Part shown: positions 1-7,241 of the stretch, piece by piece
Layout of the letters: every line of letters starts with the position of its first letter
How positions within the stretch are numbered: position 1 is the stretch's first letter
NCBI GenBank assembly: GCA_944321185.1
Contig: CALUKH010000009.1
Coordinates: 1 to 55,292 of the forward strand
Direction: 5' to 3'
DNA: 55,292 nucleotides
Source: an uncultured Alistipes sp.
Lineage (GTDB): Bacteria; Bacteroidota; Bacteroidia; Bacteroidales; Rikenellaceae
The notes under the pieces: model-generated
Seen by the model: the letters and a program-made list of their open reading frames with translations, nothing else
Database searches by the model: none
What the model was told of the DNA's origin: nothing
Made by a program: the position numbers and the translations under genes

Positions 1-1494
1 GACGGTCTGCAGAACGACCTCGAAAAGATGGAGGGACTGTTCATCGCCCGCGGCTCGATCACCGATCCGGTGGATTTCGACGCCGAATGGGACTTCACTC
101 CGCTGGCCAAGGCCGGCGACAAGGTCTCGGCCGCTTCGTGGCTGGGCGAGGTGCAGGAGAAATGGGTGCGCCACAAGATCATGGTCCCCTTCACGATGAC
201 ACAGAGCTATACGGTCAAGAGCGTGGCTCCGGCCGGCAAATACAAGGTGCGCGACACGGTGGCCGTGGTGACCGACGCCGAGGGGCATGATCATGCAATC
301 ACGATGGTGCAGAAGTGGCCCGTCAAGCAGGCCATCCGCTGCTATCGGGAGAAGCCGCGTCCGTCGCGCGTCATGGAGACGGGCGTGCGGGCCATCGACA
401 CGTTCAACCCGATGGCCGAGGGCGGTACGGGCTTCATCCCCGGACCGTTCGGCGCCGGAAAGACCGTGCTGCAGCACGCCATTTCGAAACAGGCCGATGC
501 CGATGTGATCATCATGGTGGCGTGCGGCGAGCGAGCCAACGAGGTGGTGGAGATCTTCAAGGAGTTCCCCGAACTGGTCGACCCCCGCACGGGCCACAAG
601 TTGATGGAGCGTACGATCATCATCTGCAATACGTCGAACATGCCCGTTGCGGCGCGTGAGGCGTCGGTCTATACGGGTATGACCATCGGCGAGTACTACC
701 GTTCGATGGGTCTGAAGGTGCTGGTGATGGCCGACTCGACGTCGCGTTGGGCCCAGGCGCTGCGTGAGATGTCGAACCGTCTGGAGGAGCTTCCGGGTCA
801 GGACGCCTTCCCGATGGACCTCTCGGCCATCATCTCGAACTTCTACTCGCGTGCCGGTCTGGTGAAGCTCTCGAACGGGGAGACGGGTTCCGTTACGTTC
901 CTCGGTACGGTGTCGCCCGCGGGCGGTAACCTCAAGGAGCCGGTGACCGAATCGACCAAAAAGGCCGCACGCTGCTTCTACGCCCTCTCGCAGGGACGTG
1001 CCGATTCGAAGCGCTATCCGGCCATCGATCCGCTGGAGTCCTACTCGAAATACCTCGAATATCCCGAAATCCGCGAATACCTCGACCAGCATATCGAAAA
1101 GGACTGGGTCGATCTGGTCTATGCGGGCAAGACGCTCGTGCAGCGCGGCAAGGAGGCCAACGACCAGATCAACATCCTGGGTGACGACGGCGTGCCGGTG
1201 GAGTATCACGAGCGTTTCTGGAAGTCGGAACTGATCGACTTCGTGATCCTGCAGCAGGATGCCTTCGACGCCATCGACGCCAACTGCCCGATCGAACGTC
1301 AGAAGATGATGTACGAGATGGTGCTGGGCATCTGCCGGCAGAACTTCTCGTTTGCCGATTTCGAGCAGTGTTCGCAGTTCTTCAAGGGTCTGATCAACCT
1401 CTTCCGCCAGATGAACTACTCGGAGTGGAAGTCGGAGAAGTTCGAGAATTACAAGCGACAGATCGAAGAGTACGTGAGTGAAAAAAACAACTAA
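1..1494 (+). CDS. ntpA: V-type ATP synthase subunit A (catalytic), 5'-truncated by window edge
   Basis: Catalytic A subunit of the V/A-type rotary ATPase, which hydrolyses or makes ATP in the cytoplasmic V1 head. The reading frame is open from base 1, so the gene starts outside the window. 497 residues are visible against about 585 in the family, so roughly 90 N-terminal residues are missing. The P-loop GPFGAGKT lies at about residues 148-155 of the fragment, followed by CGERANEV, the conserved catalytic glutamate region. ADSTSRWAQALRE is the typical A-subunit segment that separates it from subunit B. The stop is followed after 3 bases by the ATG of subunit B, so the two are co-transcribed. 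The methionine at base 28 is internal and not the start. Identification is very secure. Confidence 0.97.
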   Translation, partial: DGLQNDLEKMEGLFIARGSITDPVDFDAEWDFTPLAKAGDKVSAASWLGEVQEKWVRHKIMVPFTMTQSYTVKSVAPAGKYKVRDTVAVVTDAEGHDHAITMVQKWPVKQAIRCYREKPRPSRVMETGVRAIDTFNPMAEGGTGFIPGPFGAGKTVLQHAISKQADADVIIMVACGERANEVVEIFKEFPELVDPRTGHKLMERTIIICNTSNMPVAAREASVYTGMTIGEYYRSMGLKVLVMADSTSRWAQALREMSNRLEELPGQDAFPMDLSAIISNFYSRAGLVKLSNGETGSVTFLGTVSPAGGNLKEPVTESTKKAARCFYALSQGRADSKRYPAIDPLESYSKYLEYPEIREYLDQHIEKDWVDLVYAGKTLVQRGKEANDQINILGDDGVPVEYHERFWKSELIDFVILQQDAFDAIDANCPIERQKMMYEMVLGICRQNFSFADFEQCSQFFKGLINLFRQMNYSEWKSEKFENYKRQIEEYVSEKNN

Positions 1495-1497
1495 GCC

Positions 1498-2820
1498 ATG
1501 ACAACACGCGCATTTCAGAAGATATACACCCGCATTGACAACATCACCAAGGCGACGGTCACGCTGCGGGCCCAGGGCGTCGGCAACGACGAACTGGCTA
1601 CCGTGGGCGGCAAACTGGCCCAGGTGGTGAAGATTATGGGCGAAAACGTGACGCTTCAGGTTTTCGCCGGCACCGAGGGCCTCTCGACCGATTCGGAGGT
1701 CGTCTTCCACGGCGAGCCTCCCAAGCTGCGGGTCTCGGACGCCCTGGCCGGCCGCTTCTTCAATGCCTACGGCGAACCGCTGGAGGGCGGTGAGATCGTC
1801 GAGGGCGAGGCCCGCGAGATCGGCGGCCCGACGGTCAACCCCTTCAAGCGTATCCAGCCCTCGGAGCTCATCGCCACGGGTATCGCCGGCATCGACCTCA
1901 ACAACACGATCGTGACGGGTCAGAAGATCCCCTTCTTCGCCGACCCGGACCAGCCCTACAACGCCGTAATGGCCAACGTGGCCCTGCGCGCCAAGGCTGA
2001 CAAGATCATCCTCGGAGGCATGGGTCTGACGAACGACGACTTCCTCTACTTCAAGTCGGTCTTCGAGAACGCCGGTGCGCTGGACCGCATCGTGTCGTTC
2101 GTCAACACGACGGAGAATCCGCCCGTCGAGCGACTGCTCGTGCCGGACATGGCGCTGACGGCCGCCGAGTACTTCGCCGTCGACAAGGGTGAGAAGGTGC
2201 TGGTGCTGCTCACGGACATGACGCTCTATGCCGATGCCCTGGCCATCGTCTCGAACCGTATGGACCAGATCCCGTCGAAGGACTCGATGCCCGGATCGCT
2301 CTACTCGGATCTGGCGAAGATCTACGAGAAGGCCGTGCAGCTGCCCAACGGCGGTTCGATCACGATCATCGCCGTGACGACCCTCTCGGGCGGCGACATC
2401 ACCCACGCCGTGCCCGACAACACGGGTTACATCACCGAAGGTCAGCTCTTTCTGCGCAACGACTCGGATACGGGCAAGGTGATCGTCGACCCGTTCCGTT
2501 CGCTGTCGCGTCTGAAGCAGCTCGTGATCGGCAAGAAGACGCGTGAGGACCACCCGCAGGTGATGAACGCCTGCGTGCGTCTGTATGCCGACGCGGCCAA
2601 CGCCAAGACCAAACTCGAAAACGGTTTCGACCTCTCGGACTACGATGAACGGGCCCTGAAATTTGCCCGCGACTACTCGGAAAAACTGCTGGCCATCGAC
2701 GTCAACATCGGCATCACGGAGATGCTCGACACGGCATGGACGCTCTTCGCGAAGTACTTCTCGAAGGAGGAGGTGGCCATCAAGGAGGAGCTGATCAAGA
2801 AATACTGGAAGGAGGCGTAA
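1498..2820 (+). CDS. ntpB: V-type ATP synthase subunit B
   Basis: Non-catalytic B subunit that alternates with A in the V1 hexamer. The 440 residues match the family length. The protein has the beta-barrel N-terminus, a central nucleotide-binding-like core with no intact Walker A motif (as expected for B), and the conserved stretch SNRMDQIPSKDSMPGSLYSDL near residue 255, where A-type subunits carry SNRLEELPGQDAFPMDLS. The start ATG lies 3 bases after the subunit A stop, and the gene is followed after 6 bases by subunit D. No alternative function is plausible. Confidence 0.97.
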   Translation: MTTRAFQKIYTRIDNITKATVTLRAQGVGNDELATVGGKLAQVVKIMGENVTLQVFAGTEGLSTDSEVVFHGEPPKLRVSDALAGRFFNAYGEPLEGGEIVEGEAREIGGPTVNPFKRIQPSELIATGIAGIDLNNTIVTGQKIPFFADPDQPYNAVMANVALRAKADKIILGGMGLTNDDFLYFKSVFENAGALDRIVSFVNTTENPPVERLLVPDMALTAAEYFAVDKGEKVLVLLTDMTLYADALAIVSNRMDQIPSKDSMPGSLYSDLAKIYEKAVQLPNGGSITIIAVTTLSGGDITHAVPDNTGYITEGQLFLRNDSDTGKVIVDPFRSLSRLKQLVIGKKTREDHPQVMNACVRLYADAANAKTKLENGFDLSDYDERALKFARDYSEKLLAIDVNIGITEMLDTAWTLFAKYFSKEEVAIKEELIKKYWKEA

Positions 2821-2826
2821 CGCACC

Positions 2827-3435
2827 ATGGCCATCAAGTTCCAATACAACAAGACCTCGCTGGGCGAACTCGGCAAGCAGCTGAAAATGCGGCAGAAGGC
2901 GCTCCCTACGATCAAAAGCAAGGAGTCGGCGCTTCGATCCGAGGTGAAGAAGGCGAAGGACTCCGCAGGCGACTTCCGTCGACGGCTCGAAGCCCTGAAG
3001 ACCGAGTACGACTACATGGTGTCGCTGTGGGGAGAGTTTGACAGTGACCTGCTCCGCATCGCGGACGTGGACCTCACGGTCCGCAAGATTGCGGGGGTGC
3101 GCATCCCGGAACTGGAGGGTGTCCGCTTCGAGGAGAAGGAGTATGATCTGTTCTCGTCGCCGGCGTGGTTTGCCGACGGAGTGGAGATCCTCAAGCGGCT
3201 GGCGCGGCTGGGCCTCGAGTGCGAGGTCTACACGCGGCGCATGGAGCTGCTGGACTTCGCCCGGCGCAAGACCACGCAGAAGGTGAACCTCTACGAAAAG
3301 GTCCAGATCCCGGGCTATGAGGATGCCATCCGAAAGATCAAACGCTTCATGGAGGACGAGGAGAATCTCTCGAAGTCGGCCCAGAAGATCGTCAAAAACA
3401 AACAACAAGCCGCCGGGGAGGGCGCCATGTTATGA
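2827..3435 (+). CDS. ntpD: V-type ATP synthase subunit D (central stalk)
   Basis: Subunit D forms the long coiled-coil rotor shaft inside the A3B3 head. The 202 residues are rich in Lys, Arg and Glu. The N-terminal stretch (KTSLGELGKQLKMRQKALPTIKSKES) and the C-terminal stretch (about 150-190) are both helical and coiled-coil-like, with a short middle domain, which is the D-subunit pattern. The gene ends in an ATGA overlap with the next gene (TGA at 3433-3435, ATG at 3432-3434), suggesting translational coupling. In this phylum D is normally encoded between B and I, as here. Confidence 0.93.
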   Translation: MAIKFQYNKTSLGELGKQLKMRQKALPTIKSKESALRSEVKKAKDSAGDFRRRLEALKTEYDYMVSLWGEFDSDLLRIADVDLTVRKIAGVRIPELEGVRFEEKEYDLFSSPAWFADGVEILKRLARLGLECEVYTRRMELLDFARRKTTQKVNLYEKVQIPGYEDAIRKIKRFMEDEENLSKSAQKIVKNKQQAAGEGAML

Positions 3436-5270
3436 TAGCCAGAATGTCGAAATACGACTTTGTGCTCTATGCGGCACAGAGTGAGGATTTCATCGAGAAG
3501 CTGCGTGAACTCGGACTGGTGGACATCACCACGACGGGTTGGGAACCCTCGGAGGAGGACCGTCAGCTGCTGCTCGATATCGAGGGTTGTGGCCGTGCCG
3601 CGGAGTTCCTCAAGGGGTTCCGGGCCGATCCGGCGCATGCCGCCCTGCGGGGCGAGCCCTTTGCCTCGGGTCGCGAGGCTTACGAACACTATGCGGCGGC
3701 GCAGCGTGAGGCGGCGTCGATCCGTTCGGAGATCGCCCGGCTCGAAAAGCTCGCCGACGAACTGCGTCCGTGGGGACCGTTCGATGTCGAGCGCACCGCC
3801 AAACTGGCCGAGCAGGGCATCGTGCTGCGTTACTTCTCGACGCAGCGCGCCACGTTCGACAAGCAGCGGGAGCAATGGGCCGAACTCTACACGCTCACGG
3901 AGATTACGCGCACGGATTCGACCGTATGGTTCGTCGTGGTGGCGGCTCCGGGCGAGGAGGTGACGATCGACGCCCAGGAGATGAAGACCCCGCAGATGGA
4001 TATTCGCGAGGCGGAACGGCGTGTGGCCGACGAACAGGCGAAACTCGCGGCGCTGGATGCGGAGTTTGCCCGTGTGGCAGCCTCCGAGACGCTGCTGACA
4101 GCCTACGCCGCTGAGCTCAAGGAGCGCCTGCAGGGGGTACGGGTCGTCGCTACGGCCCGCAGGGAGGCCGACGGATCGCTGGCCCTGCTCGAAGGGTGGG
4201 CCGAGACCGAGACTTCGGCCCGGGTCGACGCGCTGCTCGAATCGTACCCCAACGTGGTGTGGATCAAGAGTGATCCCACGCCCGAGGACGATACGCCCGT
4301 CAAACTGAAAAACAACCGCTTCGCGCGGATCTTCGAGATGATCGGCGATCTCTATGCGCGACCCAAGTACGGCACGCTGGACCTGACGCCCTATTTCGCG
4401 CCGTTCTACATGCTCTTCTTCGGCATCTGTCTGAACGATGCCGGCTACGGACTGATTCTGCTGGCGGCGGGTCTGGTGATGCTGCGCAAGTTCCGCGAGC
4501 CGGGCATGATGCGGCGTGCGGCGTGGTTTGCCACGCTGTGTGCGGTGGTGACGATCGTCTTCGGCGGCATCTGCGGCTCGTTCTTCGGTCTGAGCCTCAA
4601 GGAGTACTTCCCGTCGATCCCGTTCTTCGACTTCCAGGGTCGCTTTTTCATCATCTCGCTGGTGATCGGTCTGGTGCAGATCCTCTTCGGCATGGCGCTC
4701 AACATCTGGACGACGACGCGCTGCTTCGGCATCTCGCACGCCTTCGGACAGTTGGGATGGTTTGTGATCCTCGTGTCGTGCGCTCTGGCCGTGGCCCTGC
4801 CCATGGCCGGGATCACGATTCCGGGCTTTGCCTCCGATTCGGTGGCCTTCTACGTGGCACTGGCCATCGGCGGCGTGCTGCTCCTGCTGCTCAACAACCC
4901 GCGGCGCAATCCGCTCATCAACGTCGGTGCCGGCCTGTGGGACCTCTACAACAACATCACGGGACTGTTGAGCGACGTGCTGTCGTACATCCGACTGTTC
5001 GCCATCGGACTCTCGGGCGGTGTGCTGGCGCTGGTCTTCAACACGCTGGCCGAAGGCTTCGTTCCCGAGGGGGCGAACATCGTGGTGCGGCTGCTGGTGA
5101 TGATCCCGATCCTGCTGATCGGTCACGGCATCAACCTCTTCATGTCGACCATCTCGTCGTTCGTCCACCCGATGCGACTGACCTTCGTGGAGTTCTTCAA
5201 GAACGCCGGCTTCGAGATGGCCACGCGGTCGTTCGACCCGATCCGCAAAATGAACACACGTGACGAATAA
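3432..5270 (+). CDS. ntpI: V-type ATP synthase subunit I (membrane stator, a-subunit)
   Basis: Subunit I carries the two ion half-channels against which the K ring turns, and anchors the peripheral stalk. The 612 residues divide into an N-terminal cytoplasmic half (about 1-300, coiled-coil-rich) and a C-terminal membrane half with several hydrophobic segments. The conserved loop LFFGICLNDAGYG lies near residue 330. SYIRLFAIGLSGG, near residue 520, carries the arginine expected to face the rotor carboxylate. The start chosen overlaps the subunit D stop (ATGA). A second ATG at 3444 (MSKYDF) is an equally good start by sequence. A 38-base gap separates it from subunit K. Confidence 0.95.
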   Translation: MIARMSKYDFVLYAAQSEDFIEKLRELGLVDITTTGWEPSEEDRQLLLDIEGCGRAAEFLKGFRADPAHAALRGEPFASGREAYEHYAAAQREAASIRSEIARLEKLADELRPWGPFDVERTAKLAEQGIVLRYFSTQRATFDKQREQWAELYTLTEITRTDSTVWFVVVAAPGEEVTIDAQEMKTPQMDIREAERRVADEQAKLAALDAEFARVAASETLLTAYAAELKERLQGVRVVATARREADGSLALLEGWAETETSARVDALLESYPNVVWIKSDPTPEDDTPVKLKNNRFARIFEMIGDLYARPKYGTLDLTPYFAPFYMLFFGICLNDAGYGLILLAAGLVMLRKFREPGMMRRAAWFATLCAVVTIVFGGICGSFFGLSLKEYFPSIPFFDFQGRFFIISLVIGLVQILFGMALNIWTTTRCFGISHAFGQLGWFVILVSCALAVALPMAGITIPGFASDSVAFYVALAIGGVLLLLLNNPRRNPLINVGAGLWDLYNNITGLLSDVLSYIRLFAIGLSGGVLALVFNTLAEGFVPEGANIVVRLLVMIPILLIGHGINLFMSTISSFVHPMRLTFVEFFKNAGFEMATRSFDPIRKMNTRDE

Positions 5271-5308
5271 ACAACAATAATCAAATAATCAACAACTTTC
5301 AAAACATT

Positions 5309-5776
5309 ATGGAAACAACAACAGCATTGGTAATGGCTTACGTCGGCGTAGCGTTGATGGTGGGCCTCGCGGGCATCGCATCGTCTATCGGTACGGCCAT
5401 CGCCGGTCAGGCGTCGGTCGGCGCCATGAAGAAGAACAGCGGTGCATTCGGTAGCTACATGATCCTCTCGGCGCTTCCGGGTTCGCAGGGTCTCTACGGA
5501 TTCGTCTGCTTCTTCCTGGTGCAGGGCGGCCTGACGAACCCCACGATGACGCAGGGCGCCGCCATTCTGGGTGCCGGTATTCTGGTGGGTATCGTCAATC
5601 TGGCTTCGTCGATCTATCAGGCGAAGATCTGCGCCAACGGTATCGCCGCCATCGGCAACGGCCACGACGTGATGGGTAAGACGCTGATTCTGGCCGCCTT
5701 CCCGGAGTTGTACGCAATTCTGTCGGTAGCCGCTACCTTCCTGATCGCCACGCTCGATGGCGTGAACCTCTTCTGA
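5309..5776 (+). CDS. ntpK: V-type ATP synthase subunit K (proteolipid rotor ring)
   Basis: Rotor-ring proteolipid with four hydrophobic helices in 155 residues, a duplicated hairpin as in V-type K subunits. The ion-carrying glutamate is Glu133, in FPELYAILS of helix 4. Leu56, Ser59 and Gln60 (LPGSQGLYGF, helix 2) and Gln104 (SIYQAK, helix 3) occupy the positions that bind Na+ in the Enterococcus hirae K ring, with Ser in place of Thr. This suggests sodium coupling, but that is inference from residues recalled for one homologue. It is the last gene of the operon and is followed at once by a strong hairpin terminator. Confidence 0.95.
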   Translation: METTTALVMAYVGVALMVGLAGIASSIGTAIAGQASVGAMKKNSGAFGSYMILSALPGSQGLYGFVCFFLVQGGLTNPTMTQGAAILGAGILVGIVNLASSIYQAKICANGIAAIGNGHDVMGKTLILAAFPELYAILSVAATFLIATLDGVNLF

Positions 5777-5791
5777 CGCGGTTCGTCCGAG

Positions 5792-5829
5792 AAAAAGGAG
5801 GCTCCCGAATTTCGGGAGCCTCCTTTTTT
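5792..5829. terminator. Bidirectional intrinsic terminator after V-ATPase operon
   Basis: A perfect 13-bp GC-rich stem (5797-5809 with 5811-5823) is flanked by A5 on the left and T6 on the right, so it can terminate from either side. It lies between the end of subunit K and the convergent end of the oxidoreductase gene at 5901. Confidence 0.92.
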
Positions 5830-5900
5830 GTGTGGCGGGTCTTGCTGGTCGGACCGGGGCTTGTTTTTATGGCGGGGCTCCGTCCGGGGCCGTGCATGGG

Positions 5901-7154
5901 TCAATCATCCAGGCGGATGGTCTGGCCCGTGAGCCGGCTGCGCTCGGCTTCGTAGCAGATGCGGTGGCTCTCGACCGACTGCTCGATCGAGGTGCGGAAG
6001 TCATGCTCGCGACAGGCCAGCGTGTGGACGAAATCCTCGATCAGATTGAGGTCGGCGCCGGCGTGGAAGGGTGTCCCGACGATCGACGAGAAGTCGAAGA
6101 TCTTCTCCCGTGCGCCGCGGAACCAACGCAGACGCAGCGTACGTTCGTCGCCGTCGATCTCGCCGTGCGTCAGGCGGATATGGGTCTGGCGCTGGTCGTC
6201 GAGGGTGAAGGGGTCCATCGTGAAGGAGATCGTGACGTCGTCATCCATCTCCATGGCAATGGTCTGATGATCCACCACGTCGTTGTCGCAGCGGAAGACG
6301 CAACGTCCGTAGGGCCCTTCCCTCAATTCACGGTCGATCACCTGGTCGATGGTTGCACCCTGCGGGACGTCGAAATTCGAGATCCAGTCGCGGCGCGTGC
6401 GGTAGAGGTCGACGGCCGAATAGGGGCACGAGGGCTCGATCGGACAGTCGATGCAACGATCGGTGCTGCCGGCCGGGGCATTCTCCGCGCGGAACCAGCG
6501 CAGCGACCCGAACGAGGCGAGTTTGCGGCACCGCGACGAGGTGATCCACAGCAGGAAATCGATGTCGTGGCAGCACTTCGAGATGAGGATCGGGTTGGTG
6601 ATCTCCTCGCGGCGCCACATGCCGCGGACGTATCCGTGGGTCATGCGGTCGATGCCGACGGCGGCGTTGTGGTTGATCGAGATGATCTGACCGAGTTCGC
6701 CCGAATCGACGATCTGCTTGATGCGCATGAAGTAGGGGTGGTAGCGCAGCACGTGGCAGACGCCGACGATGACCCCCTTGCTGCGGGCGGCCCGGGCAAT
6801 GGTCCGGCATTCGTCGAGGGTTCGGGCGATGGGTTTTTCGAGCAGCACGTGGTAGCCGGCCTCGATGGCGCGCATGCAGGGATCGAAGTGGAGGTTTTCG
6901 GGGGTGGCGATCAGCACGGCATCGGCCTGAAGCGGATGGCGGAAGAAGCACGCGTAATCCTCGAAGCATTGTGCGGCTTTCAGCCCGAATTTTTCGGCCA
7001 GGGCGTGACGCCGCAGCGGATTGGGCTCGACGAGCCCCACGAGCCGCAGTCGCTCGGGATGCCGCACGGCGTATTCGAGGTATTTGTTGGTGCGGTTGCC
7101 GCCGCCGATGGCGACGATCGTCACCGGTGCATTCGGGAAGTTGGTTTCATCCAT
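5901..7154 (-). CDS. Gfo/Idh/MocA family oxidoreductase, no export signal
   Basis: NAD(P)-dependent sugar oxidoreductase of the Gfo/Idh/MocA superfamily, 417 residues from the chosen start. A Rossmann motif, VAIGGGNRTNKYLEYA, sits close to the N-terminus. The family signature EKPIARTLDE follows at about residue 105, then the alpha/beta substrate domain (HVLRYHPYF, MTHGYVRGMWRREE). A cysteine cluster (CRKLASFG, then CIDCPIEPSC) near residue 215-250 could bind a metal or be structural. No signal peptide or Tat motif is seen, so it is probably cytoplasmic, unlike the related enzyme at 10049-11332. An in-frame ATG at 7169 is an alternative start. The ATG at 7205 falls inside a hairpin and is unlikely. 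It is the last gene of the PUL. The substrate is unknown; a 3-keto sugar or an unsaturated-uronate product is plausible from context. Confidence 0.88.
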   Translation of the reverse strand: MDETNFPNAPVTIVAIGGGNRTNKYLEYAVRHPERLRLVGLVEPNPLRRHALAEKFGLKAAQCFEDYACFFRHPLQADAVLIATPENLHFDPCMRAIEAGYHVLLEKPIARTLDECRTIARAARSKGVIVGVCHVLRYHPYFMRIKQIVDSGELGQIISINHNAAVGIDRMTHGYVRGMWRREEITNPILISKCCHDIDFLLWITSSRCRKLASFGSLRWFRAENAPAGSTDRCIDCPIEPSCPYSAVDLYRTRRDWISNFDVPQGATIDQVIDRELREGPYGRCVFRCDNDVVDHQTIAMEMDDDVTISFTMDPFTLDDQRQTHIRLTHGEIDGDERTLRLRWFRGAREKIFDFSSIVGTPFHAGADLNLIEDFVHTLACREHDFRTSIEQSVESHRICYEAERSRLTGQTIRLDD

Positions 7155-7190
7155 GGTTTGCTGACACATTTGTAGTACGTATGGGCGTCT

Positions 7191-7223
7191 GGAAAAGGCC
7201 CGCATCCGATTCGGGATGCGGGC
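7191..7223 (-). terminator. Hairpin between HEAT-DUF1080 gene and last oxidoreductase gene
   Basis: A perfect 10-bp stem (7198-7207 with 7214-7223) with a 6-base loop. Read on the - strand it is followed by CCTTTTCC, a short T run. It may end part of the PUL transcript just upstream of the last gene, or act as an attenuator or processing site. Confidence 0.6.
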
Positions 7224-7241
7224 TTTTACCGGCGGGGTCGG

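Noticed and set aside
3315-5168. Open frame of 617 codons on the - strand
   Set aside because: Antisense to subunit I of the V-ATPase; composition (His, Arg, Gln, Asp) typical of a shadow frame.
7155-7205. Longer start at 7205 for the last oxidoreductase
   Set aside because: That ATG lies within the hairpin at 7198-7223 and the extension has no family similarity.
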